From an uncultured Bacteroidales bacterium (lineage in GTDB: Bacteria > Bacteroidota > Bacteroidia > Bacteroidales > Muribaculaceae): 64,000 bases of DNA. The notes below the pieces were generated by a model, which was not told the DNA's origin, made no database searches, and saw nothing but the letters and a program-made list of their open reading frames with translations. The first letter of the stretch is position 1, and every line of letters begins with the position of its first letter. Made by a program: the position numbers and the translations under genes. Shown in pieces: positions 56,462 to 64,000 of the stretch. The stretch covers positions 47,474-111,473 of the forward strand of contig CADCFN010000012.1 in the NCBI GenBank assembly GCA_902800715.1, in the 5' to 3' direction.

Positions 56462-56494
56462 ATTGTGGTTGTAATCTTAATTTTTATATCTTTG
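56462..56494 (+). promoter_or_regulatory. promoter ATTG-N21-TATCTTTG for pepD
   Basis: -7 at 56487-56494, 58 bp before ATG 56553. Confidence 0.65.
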
Positions 56495-56552
56495 TGGCAC
56501 TGAAACAAATACATTCTTTTTTAAACCTGTAAGACATTAACAGAACAAGAAA

Positions 56553-58013
56553 ATGAACGAAATTGAAAAACTGCAACCGACGTGCATCTGGCGCAACTTC
56601 TATGCGCTGACACAGATTCCCCGTCCCTCGGGACATGTTGAGAAAATCCAGCAATTCCTGCTCGACTTCGCCAAGAAGGTGGGCGTGGAGGCCTTCCAGG
56701 ACCCCGCCGGCAACATCGTGATGCGTAAACCCGCCACTCCCGGTATGGAGAACCGCAAGTGCATCACCATGCAGGCCCACATGGACATGGTGCCCCAGAA
56801 GACGCCCGAATCGAAGCACGACTTCGAGAAGGATCCCATCGAGCCCTATATCGACGGCGAGTGGATCAAGGCCCGCGGCACCACCCTCGGCGCTGACGAC
56901 GGTCTGGGCGTGGCAGCCATCATGGCAGTCATGGAGGACAACACCCTCAAGCATGGTCCCATCGAGGGCCTCATCACCAAGGACGAGGAAACGGGCATGT
57001 ATGGCGCCAACGACCTGCCCAAGGGTCAGATGAAGGGCGACATCCTGTTCAACCTCGACAGCGAGACCTGGGGCAAGTTCGTCATCGGTAGCGCCGGTGG
57101 TATCGACGTTACCTGCACGCGCAAATACAACGAGGTGAAGACCGCTGCCGGCGACACCGCAGTGCGCATCACCCTCAAGGGCCTGAAGGGCGGCCACAGC
57201 GGCCTCGAAATCCATGAGGGCCGTGCCAACGCCAACAAGCTGATGGCCCGCCTGCTGCAACTCGCCATCGTGGACCACAAGGCCCGCCTGGTGAGCTGGC
57301 ATGGCGGCAACATGCGCAATGCCATCCCGTTCAAGGCCGAGACCGTAGTCGTTGTTCCCGAGGACAACCTCAAGGGTCTGAAGAAGCTCGTCAAGACGAT
57401 GAAGGCCCAGTTCGAGAGCGAGTTCAAGTTCATCGAGGACACCGTTGACCTGACCATCAAGGCCATCGACCGTCCCAAGATGAAGATGGCGCTCGACGAC
57501 CAGACGACTATCCTGCGCGCCCTGTACGCCTGCCATGACGGCGTCGTTCGCTTCATCCCCGCCTACCCCAACGTGGTAGAGACCTCCTCTAACCTCGCCA
57601 TCATCGACATCGAGGACGGCAAGGCTTCTGTCAAGATTCTCGCCCGCTCGGCCCGTGAGGACATGAAGGACTACATCGTTAAGATGCTCAAGACCTGCTT
57701 CCACCTTGCCGACTTCAAGGTAGAGACCGGTGGTGACTACATCGGCTGGGATCCCAACCCCGACAGCGAGGCCCTGCACATGCTGCTCGACCTGTACAAG
57801 CAGCTCTTCAACGAGGATGGCATCGTGCAAGTTGACCACGCCGGCCTGGAGTGCTCCATCATCCTGGGCAAGTACCCGCACATGGACGTCGTGAGCTTCG
57901 GTCCCACGCTGCGCAGCCCGCACACCACCATCGAGCGTGCCTTCATCCCCGCAGCAGAGCCCTTCTGGAAACTGCTCGTCAAGGCCCTCGAGGAGGCTCC
58001 CGTGAAGAAATAA
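56553..58013 (+). CDS. pepD: aminoacyl-histidine dipeptidase (M20C)
   Basis: A 486-aa cytosolic dinuclear zinc dipeptidase cleaving Xaa-His and other dipeptides. Metal ligands and catalytic residues are in MQAHMDMVPQK (~76), LGADDGLGVAAIMAVMED (~112), LITKDEETGMYG (~143), FNLDSETWGKF (~165) and the late LRSPHTTIERAFIP His; all present. Length is that of E. coli PepD (485 aa). Strong codon bias suggests high expression. A T-tailed terminator follows. Confidence 0.97.
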   Translation: MNEIEKLQPTCIWRNFYALTQIPRPSGHVEKIQQFLLDFAKKVGVEAFQDPAGNIVMRKPATPGMENRKCITMQAHMDMVPQKTPESKHDFEKDPIEPYIDGEWIKARGTTLGADDGLGVAAIMAVMEDNTLKHGPIEGLITKDEETGMYGANDLPKGQMKGDILFNLDSETWGKFVIGSAGGIDVTCTRKYNEVKTAAGDTAVRITLKGLKGGHSGLEIHEGRANANKLMARLLQLAIVDHKARLVSWHGGNMRNAIPFKAETVVVVPEDNLKGLKKLVKTMKAQFESEFKFIEDTVDLTIKAIDRPKMKMALDDQTTILRALYACHDGVVRFIPAYPNVVETSSNLAIIDIEDGKASVKILARSAREDMKDYIVKMLKTCFHLADFKVETGGDYIGWDPNPDSEALHMLLDLYKQLFNEDGIVQVDHAGLECSIILGKYPHMDVVSFGPTLRSPHTTIERAFIPAAEPFWKLLVKALEEAPVKK

Positions 58014-58036
58014 GTTAGTATTTTTTTCATAATCAA

Positions 58037-58076
58037 CAATTACCGCAGGTCGCCACAACGGCCCCTGCGGTAATTG
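58037..58076 (+). terminator. pepD terminator, 13-bp stem plus TTTT
   Basis: Arms CAATTACCGCAGG / CCTGCGGTAATTG followed by TTTTAATTAG, directly behind pepD. Confidence 0.85.
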
Positions 58077-58135
58077 TTTTAATTAGAAAACAAGAAATAC
58101 AACAAACTCAAACCATGCGGCTTGCAACAATGAAT

Positions 58136-58200
58136 AAAGACAACTCGGACAACGATCACAACAGCAGGTTATTGTTGTAAAAGTTGTCCGAGTTGTCTTT
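58136..58200. terminator. 18-bp perfect stem AAAGACAACTCGGACAAC
   Basis: The right arm at 58183-58200 is the exact reverse complement; the 29-nt loop holds a second stem ACAACA/TGTTGT. It lies between pepD and the convergent Xre gene. Flanking A and T runs (TTTAATTTT on the right) allow termination in both directions. Confidence 0.75.
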
Positions 58201-58250
58201 AATTTTCAAGGGCGCAGATGCCTTCAGATAATTCAGACCATTCAGTTGTT

Positions 58251-58460
58251 TTACTCGGCATCGGGGCAGTACTCGAGGATGTCGCCGGGGGTGCAGTCCA
58301 GGACGCGACAGATGGCGTCGAGGGTGGAGAAACGGACGGCCTTGGCCTTGCCTGTCTTCAGGATGGAGAGGTTGGCTACGGTGATGCCCACGCGTTCGCT
58401 CAGCTCATTGAGCGACATCTTGCGGCGGGCCATCATTACATCAAGATTCACGATAATCAT
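58251..58460 (-). CDS. Xre-family transcriptional regulator
   Basis: A 69-aa protein consisting of one Cro/C1-type HTH (IIVNLDVMMARRKMSLNELS, ERVGITVANLSILKTGKAKA, then LDAICRVLDCTPGDILEY). It belongs to the YozG-like group that regulates neighbouring DUF2975 genes. ATG 58460 was chosen to match family length; the longer frame reads the end of the DUF2975 gene. It follows the DUF2975 gene by 14 bp, an operon pair seen in many Firmicutes and Bacteroidota. Confidence 0.9.
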   Translation of the reverse strand: MIIVNLDVMMARRKMSLNELSERVGITVANLSILKTGKAKAVRFSTLDAICRVLDCTPGDILEYCPDAE

Positions 58461-58474
58461 AGCGCACAAGGGGT

Positions 58475-58957
58475 TTAAATGGTTAACTTCTGTTCCTCGG
58501 CCGCATCGTATGCCAACTTGTAAAGTATGGCGACCAGTACTGCCACAATCGCATAGACAAACGGGGTGTCGGTCAGACACCATTCATAGTGATCAGAGGC
58601 CGAGCAGGCAAAGCCCATATTATCACTGATGAACGAATGGATGGGCAGTACTATCGCCATAATCCATAACAGCACCACATTGGCACGATTAAAAATTGTG
58701 CCTCCCTTCAAGTGCTTGAGGATGTTGAACACAAACGCTGCCATCAGCCCAGCCAACGTGAGAATCAGGAGACGGTTGATAACAAACATCGTCAGCTTGC
58801 CGCCCATGTTCGGCGAGCCCCAGTTGATCACCCCGTTACCGCTGCCAGTCGTCAAGACGAAATAGCTCTGAACAGCATAAAAAGCCACCCACATGAGGGT
58901 GCAGATGAGTGCGAACACGCACAAAATTGTCAATAGTTTGCCGGATGTCTTTTTCAT
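58475..58957 (-). CDS. DUF2975 membrane protein
   Basis: A 160-aa protein with four TM helices (~8-30, ~58-80, ~95-112, ~135-152), matching DUF2975 (motif RGGTIFNRANVVLLWI-like: LKGGTIFNRANVVLLWIM). Function unknown; always next to a small Xre regulator. Promoter TATCTTTG at 58991-58998; the region upstream contains TTTATTG-aaaaa-CAATAAA, a possible operator for the regulator. Confidence 0.88.
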   Translation of the reverse strand: MKKTSGKLLTILCVFALICTLMWVAFYAVQSYFVLTTGSGNGVINWGSPNMGGKLTMFVINRLLILTLAGLMAAFVFNILKHLKGGTIFNRANVVLLWIMAIVLPIHSFISDNMGFACSASDHYEWCLTDTPFVYAIVAVLVAILYKLAYDAAEEQKLTI

Positions 58958-58990
58958 AATGTAGAATGCTTTTGATTACTAATTCCGCTG

Positions 58991-59032
58991 CAAAGATAAA
59001 TCAATTTATTGAAAAACAATAAATATATCGTG
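58991..59032 (-). promoter_or_regulatory. promoter -7 TATCTTTG with inverted repeats upstream
   Basis: -7 at 58991-58998; TTTATTG/CAATAAA and ATATCGTGATAT lie just upstream. Candidate binding sites for the Xre protein. Confidence 0.55.
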
Positions 59033-59328
59033 ATATTTAAGAAATTTTAATTGTTTCACAAAACAGCCCATAGCCAATTCCTTCCTTTTGCACAGTCCAA
59101 TATTGAGGTGGAATGCATTCTTAGGGTTTCGTTACCTAATCTAAACTACTAATATGGTCTGCAACCCACGGCAAGGCGGTGTAGTCCTCCGTCCGTGCCC
59201 ACAGTTCAGCTGGTGAGGCGTAGGACACTTCTTCCCCGGGTCTAGGTTGGGCCCCGCCGCCGGTCGGCGAATTGTCGGGATAGATGCTGGGCCATTTGCC
59301 CAGGTCGAGCTCGTCGATGTAGGTCTGC

Positions 59329-59393
59329 ATAAAGTTGACTGCGCCTTAACAATGCTCAAGTAAACTTGGCATTGTCTTCTGCTTGCACAAATA
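59329..59393 (+). repeat. palindromic element copy D
   Basis: Conserved GCGCCTTAAC and CTGCTTGCAC flank an inner hairpin AATGC-t-CAAGT / ACTTGGCATT (59351-59373) with the same bulged T as the other copies but different stem sequence. The outer stem is weak. Confidence 0.72.
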
Positions 59394-59493
59394 TTCATCG
59401 AAGCGTGGGAAGAAGTTCTGGTAACTGCGCTTCTCCAGGAACTGCACCTTGACTGATTCCTGCGTGATGCCGGTGATCACGACGGCACCTCGG

Positions 59494-59564
59494 TTAGATA
59501 AAATAGGCTACGCCTTAACAGAGTTCAAGCAAGCTTGACTCTGCATTCGGCTTGCTCTATTTTT
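59494..59564 (+). repeat. palindromic element copy C
   Basis: Outer stem AAAATAG (59500-59506) / CTATTTT (59557-59563); inner hairpin AGAGT-t-CAAGC / GCTTGACTCT (59520-59542) with bulged T; GCATTCGGCTTGC conserved. Stem sequences differ from P1 and B while pairing is kept. Confidence 0.82.
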
Positions 59565-59719
59565 GAAGAAGTTGGTGTCCTGCAGCACCCAGGGGCAGTT
59601 CAATCTCCATGGAGTAGTCATCGGCATCGGTGAAGATGCGGTTCTCCGAGACGTACTCTATTGACGAGCCTTTCTTGAGGGCGGCTTGCTGCCCGTTGAT
59701 GGTGAGTATCATAAGAATA

Positions 59720-59756
59720 GCGGTTGATTTACTTGATGCAAAGGTATATCAACCGC
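59720..59756 (-). promoter_or_regulatory. operator hairpin with embedded -7 box
   Basis: Arms GCGGTTGAT and ATCAACCGC enclose the minus-strand -7 box TACCTTTG (59739-59746), 8 bp upstream of ATG 59712. Same design as 10773-10805. Confidence 0.7.
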
Positions 59757-59778
59757 GTAAAGCTTGAAAAGACGGGGA

Positions 59779-60249
59779 TTATGGCATAACATTCAAAGGG
59801 CCAATGTTATCAGTCAAGATGACACCGCCATTAAAACAGTTATCAAATCCTTTGTTTTCTCTCGTTAACAAGTCAGTCCCTTTTTTGAATATGTTATTCT
59901 TTACTATCAATTTTTTCTCAAAGATGCAATCAAAGAAACTGAAGAAGCCATTAAAGATATTATGCGATATGATCATTTCGTCATTATTATGCCCTCCCAT
60001 CTGGTAATCGATATCAGACATTACGATATTTCCTGTAAAATTCAGACCAGCACCAAACACAGTTGAATGAATACCTAATTTGTCAATAATACAATTACAG
60101 ATAGTCACTTTGCCCGAAAATCTAACCGCCATTATATCAAGTTCATGAATATGGCAATGCTCAAGAGTCATGCCTTCACTTTCACAGTCATGTCCATCAA
60201 CAGTGAATTCATCAATACGCTCTATTATTTGATTCTTTATTTCTAGCAT
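59779..60249 (-). CDS. hypothetical protein, cargo 2 of array 2
   Basis: A 156-aa soluble protein, AT-rich and unlike its flanks. A succession of short beta-type repeats (HCHIHELDIMAVRFSGKVTI; CNCIIDKLGIHSTVFGAGLN; DCIFEKKLIVKNNIFKKG) suggests a right-handed beta-helix/pentapeptide-like fold. No enzymatic motif. It has its own promoter (60275-60282) and sits between a copy of the tape-measure 3' tail and the start of the MILTING gene, the slot of the 92-aa gene in array 1. Confidence 0.65.
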   Translation of the reverse strand: MLEIKNQIIERIDEFTVDGHDCESEGMTLEHCHIHELDIMAVRFSGKVTICNCIIDKLGIHSTVFGAGLNFTGNIVMSDIDYQMGGHNNDEMIISHNIFNGFFSFFDCIFEKKLIVKNNIFKKGTDLLTRENKGFDNCFNGGVILTDNIGPLNVMP

Positions 60250-60274
60250 AACCTGTTAGAGAATTTTTATTAGG

Positions 60275-60282
60275 CAAAGATA
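60275..60282 (-). promoter_or_regulatory. -7 box TATCTTTG after the tape-measure tail
   Basis: Context TTTAGGCG-N8-CGCTATCTTTG is shared with 12916 and 11134, so the promoter belongs to the repeated tail unit. Confidence 0.65.
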
Positions 60283-60304
60283 GCGATTATTTTCGCCTAA
60301 ACAC

Positions 60305-60474
60305 TCACTTTCTCTTATTTTTCGGTGATTTATTGTTCATGAGGCGCTGGTACTCGTCCTGCGCCTGCTTGATGCCCTTGTCGCCAGTCACGGTGTTGAC
60401 GGTGACAAAGGGCTCGTCCAATCGCTCGTTGAGACGGGCGATGATCTCCTTCAAGTCTTTACTCTCCTGGACAA
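60305..60474 (-). pseudogene. duplicated 3' tail of tape-measure gene (array 2)
   Basis: 170 bp nearly identical to the end of the gene at 61416-62122. It starts right after the stop codon of the outer-membrane protein gene, with VQESKDLKEIIARLNERLDE, and runs uninterrupted through GDKGIKQAQDEYQRLMNNKS to a TGA. It provides the empty-site reference for element B. Confidence 0.8.
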
Positions 60475-61191
60475 TCAATGTTTGGTAAGGTTAATGCTCA
60501 TGCGCACCACGAATGAGAGTTGGTGGTCAAAGTGGCCGTTGGAAGTGGATACAGTAGGAGCTGAAGTATTATCATCGTAATTGAAATTTGAACCCACAAC
60601 GATGCGTGGTGAATACTCGATTCCCAAATAGGTGGTACTAGTGGCTCGCCAACCTGCCGTCATAAGGGGGCCTAATGCATAGTGAATAGAACGGAAATCT
60701 TGTGTGCCGTATTTTGGTGAGCTGTCGCCGTCTTCTACGTCAAAGCTAACTCTTCTCCGCTCAAACGATGGACCCACTCCCAGCACCCATCGCTTGGCAT
60801 ACCACATGTGTACCAGCGATATAGTTGAATTCAAGACTATACGCGTTGGCGGGTATGGAGGGAAAGTTTCAGCAATAGAGAACTGATTATTGCCAATTAT
60901 TCCCACATGTGCCATCAATCGCAGTGTGCGATTGTCACGATAAGCCATCTCAACTCCAGTGCCAATGTTCAAAATACCAAATGACGATACGTCGGTTGTC
61001 TTAATGTTGGGTAAATAGGACCAGGCAATGTCATAGGCATTCAAATTGATTAGAGCTCTCCATTGACCTTGAGAAAATGTCCATCGGGTGCTGTCGGTTT
61101 GTGCCACAACTGGCAAGAAAACCGATAAACATATTATAAGCAACGATATTATTCTCCACTTGAAGAAAGCAATACCAATAGTTGTTTTCAT
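60475..61191 (-). CDS. outer-membrane protein, cargo 1 of array 2
   Basis: A 238-aa protein with signal peptide (IISLLIICLSVFLPVVAQ) and alternating strand pattern (IGTGVEMAYRDNRTLRLMAH; YLGIEYSPRIVVGSNFNYDD), ending in MSINLTKH; an outer-membrane beta-barrel of unknown function. It has its own promoter (CTTG-N20-TAACTTTG, 61232-61263) and is flanked on both sides by tape-measure gene sequence: the long 5'-truncated copy upstream and the 3' tail immediately after its stop codon. This position equals that of the C69 dipeptidase in array 1. Confidence 0.78.
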   Translation of the reverse strand: MKTTIGIAFFKWRIISLLIICLSVFLPVVAQTDSTRWTFSQGQWRALINLNAYDIAWSYLPNIKTTDVSSFGILNIGTGVEMAYRDNRTLRLMAHVGIIGNNQFSIAETFPPYPPTRIVLNSTISLVHMWYAKRWVLGVGPSFERRRVSFDVEDGDSSPKYGTQDFRSIHYALGPLMTAGWRATSTTYLGIEYSPRIVVGSNFNYDDNTSAPTVSTSNGHFDHQLSFVVRMSINLTKH

Positions 61192-61231
61192 CTCAGCAAC
61201 AGTTAAAGTTTGACCCCAAAGTATTATTTTA

Positions 61232-61263
61232 CAAAGTTACTGCTTATGGTTGTTTCGCACAAG
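61232..61263 (-). promoter_or_regulatory. promoter CTTG-N20-TAACTTTG
   Basis: Serves the outer-membrane cargo gene; it does not carry the TAGCG/CGCTA arms of the other three cargo promoters. Confidence 0.65.
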
Positions 61264-61478
61264 AAATTCGGTAGTTATTTGAGTTCATTTTGCATTTTGT
61301 AAATAACTGAAATTCAAACATATAAAAAACAAAATATTCATTATGGGGAAAATGCAGTTAATTCGGCATTGTTTTGAGCCCAAAAAGCCGATAAAAATAC
61401 CATGATTGCATTCTTCTATTTTCTTTTAGATTTCGGTGATTTATTGTTCATAAGGCGCTGGTACTCGTCCTGCGCCTG

Positions 61479-61547
61479 GTTGGATAAACTTGGCGGCGCC
61501 TCAGCAAATCGAGCGAGCTCGTTTGCATTCGGCTTGCACAAGTTTTT
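61479..61547 (+). repeat. palindromic element copy B with known empty site
   Basis: 69 bp lies where the copy at 60305-60474 has only 4 bp (60368-60371). Outer stem AAACTTG (61486-61492) / CAAGTTT (61539-61545); inner hairpin GCAAA-t-CGAGC / GCTCGTTTGC (61504-61526). Confidence 0.9.
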
Positions 61548-61701
61548 ATGCCCTTGTCGCCGGTCACAGTGTTGACGGTGACGAAGGGCTCGTCCAATCG
61601 CTCGTTGAGACGGGCGATGATCTCTTTCAAGTCTTTACTCTCCTGGACTATCACCTGCGGTTGGCTTTGCGCCAAAGCCATCGGCGCGGTGATTGACCTT
61701 G

Positions 61702-61768
61702 AAAATTGGTGCAAGGCGAGCGCAGAGGCAAACTCGCTTGCACTTTGCCGAGCCGCAGCCCAATTTAT
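61702..61768 (-). repeat. palindromic element copy E, inverted
   Basis: The only copy on the opposite strand. Outer stem AAATTGG/CCAATTT; the middle stem changes from GCGCC..GGCttGC to GCGGC..GCCttGC, a compensated change; inner stem GGCAAA/TTTGCC. The tape-measure frame stays open through it. Confidence 0.7.
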
Positions 61769-62168
61769 GCACACGTCGGCACTGCGAAGCGAGCCGATCG
61801 TGTTGGTGCGCTGCGCGTAGTCCAGAGCCTCGATCAGAGGACGGGCAACGGGTGAAGCGACCAGCCGCTGGCTCGCCACCCATTCCCCGGCATGGACCAC
61901 GCCAGCCACCTCGTCGGCACGGCCCTTGCGGGTGAAACCGCCCTCGCCGTAGCCCTGCGCCTGGCTCGCCTGCTGCTGTTTTTTGATGGCGGCCACCTGC
62001 ATGGCACCTGCAGCCACTGCCATGGCAGCGGCTATAGGGGCGATGATGTAGCCCACGACAGGGATGGCGGCGGCACTGGAGTAGGCGTTCAGGGCAGCGG
62101 TCGCCGTCTGGGCCAGGGCATGTAAAGTATTTTTTCAAGTTTATATACCTTATTAAAAAAATAATGCG

Positions 62169-62176
62169 TACCTTTG
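62169..62176 (+). promoter_or_regulatory. -7 box TACCTTTG for nifJ
   Basis: 63 bp before ATG 62239; the -33 side has been replaced or is weak, close to the phage junction at 62122. Confidence 0.65.
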
Positions 62177-62232
62177 CACCCTGTAAACCAAACTGAACAT
62201 TGACTAATAACTAACTATATCAGTTTTTCTAA

Positions 62233-64000
<1,768 letters not shown>

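Larger units (their letters stand above)
59136..59712 (-). pseudogene. phage tail gene (MILTING family), broken by elements C and D
   Basis: Reads MILTINGQQAALKKGSSIEY...FTDADDYSMEIELPL from 59712, then shifts frame near the element at 59494-59564. It resumes as GAVVITGITQESVKVQFLEK and RSYQNFFPRFDE, is split again by the element at 59329-59393, and ends with QTYIDELDLGKWPSIYPD to a TAG at 59136. Pieces are collinear and have the look of a Bacteroidetes phage structural protein that follows the tape-measure gene. The operator hairpin upstream is intact. Confidence 0.7.
61416..62122 (-). pseudogene. phage tape-measure protein, 5' truncated, with elements B and E
   Basis: From 62122 down: LAQTATAALNAYSSAAAIPV, VGYIIAPIAAAMAVAAGAMQ, GYGEGGFTRKGRADEVAGVV and HAGEWVASQRLVASPVARPL, then RSITAPMALAQSQPQVIVQE and the tail described at 60305. 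The Ala-rich membrane-active segment and the G-F-T...VVHAGEW block are typical of the C-terminal part of phage tail tape-measure proteins, which are usually >1000 aa. The 5' end is cut at 62122 next to the nifJ promoter. Element E is read through in frame; element B shifts the frame near the end. Confidence 0.75.

Noticed and set aside
56484-58058. 524-codon ORF antisense to pepD
   Set aside because: Shadow created by strong codon bias; composition is unlike a protein and pepD is complete on the plus strand.
61470-61560. Element B as a programmed frameshift or translational bypass site
   Set aside because: A run A-AAAAC at its edge and a frame that rejoins the native one after a -1 shift made it tempting, but P1 needs a different frame and has a stop, so no consistent rule holds.
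59329-61768. Palindromic elements as integron attC sites
   Set aside because: Covarying hairpins with a bulged base and nearby cargo genes suggested it, but there are no R'/R'' core boxes (GTTRRRY), no integron integrase, and the elements lie inside phage genes rather than after cargo genes.

Overview
The window looks like a chromosomal segment of a Bacteroidales bacterium (Bacteroidota), probably a gut or rumen commensal near Prevotellaceae/Muribaculaceae. The main evidence is that many genes are preceded by the Bacteroidota promoter (TTTG-N19-21-TAnnTTTG) with weak Shine-Dalgarno sequences. Other pointers are a complete Bat operon with MoxR and DUF58 genes, Kdo/LPS genes, exported glycosidases, dockerin-like calcium motifs and pyruvate:ferredoxin oxidoreductase. 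Both window edges cut genes (a YhcG-type nuclease on the left, nifJ on the right).

Layout. 0-10.5 kb: LUD protein, kdsB, exported GH2 beta-galactosidase, CDF transporter, an AAA ATPase behind three phased operator-like repeats, PASTA protein and RluD-type synthase. 10.6-13.1 kb: decayed phage tail locus (array 1) carrying a C69 dipeptidase and a small unknown gene. 13.2-17.9 kb: acyltransferase, metallophosphoesterase, Tex. 18.2-19.9 kb: an AT-rich pair, a CxxC protein plus a radical SAM/SPASM enzyme. 20-32.5 kb: membrane proteins, universal stress protein, PAP2 phosphatase and the moxR-DUF58-DUF4381-batA-batB-batC-batD-batE operon on the minus strand. 33-45.6 kb: GH13, a coiled-coil protein, a large leucine-rich-repeat protein with a dockerin-like tail and a structured leader, GH125 mannosidase, DUF4954 protein, four-helix-bundle protein, tRNA-Met, sialidase and Dus. 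45.6-47.7 kb: more phage gene fragments with one cargo gene, and an AAA pseudogene. 47.9-58.9 kb: outer-membrane protein, FucI-like protein, DUF5687/ABC exporter, Kdo-kinase-like protein, second GH13, transglutaminase, PepD, Xre/DUF2975 pair. 59.1-62.1 kb: second phage tail locus (array 2). 62.2 kb to the end: nifJ.

The most unusual content is in the two phage-derived loci. In both, on the minus strand, the order is: 5'-truncated tape-measure gene, cargo gene 1, a duplicated 3' tail of the tape-measure gene, cargo gene 2, and the start of the same downstream tail gene (MILTING/MVVTING N-terminus). The cargo genes differ, so the loci look like two independent fillings of one cassette-like site. 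All six copies I found of a ~65-bp palindromic element lie inside these phage gene remnants. The element changes sequence but keeps its pairing, including a bulged T at one position in four copies. One copy can be compared with an uninterrupted paralogue of its own target in this window.

Functionally, the exported GH2, GH33 and GH125 enzymes point to use of host-type glycans. The GH13 enzymes and PepD point to alpha-glucan and dipeptide use. KdsB and the Kdo-kinase-like protein belong to LPS synthesis. All functions are read from sequence patterns and family knowledge, without database searches.
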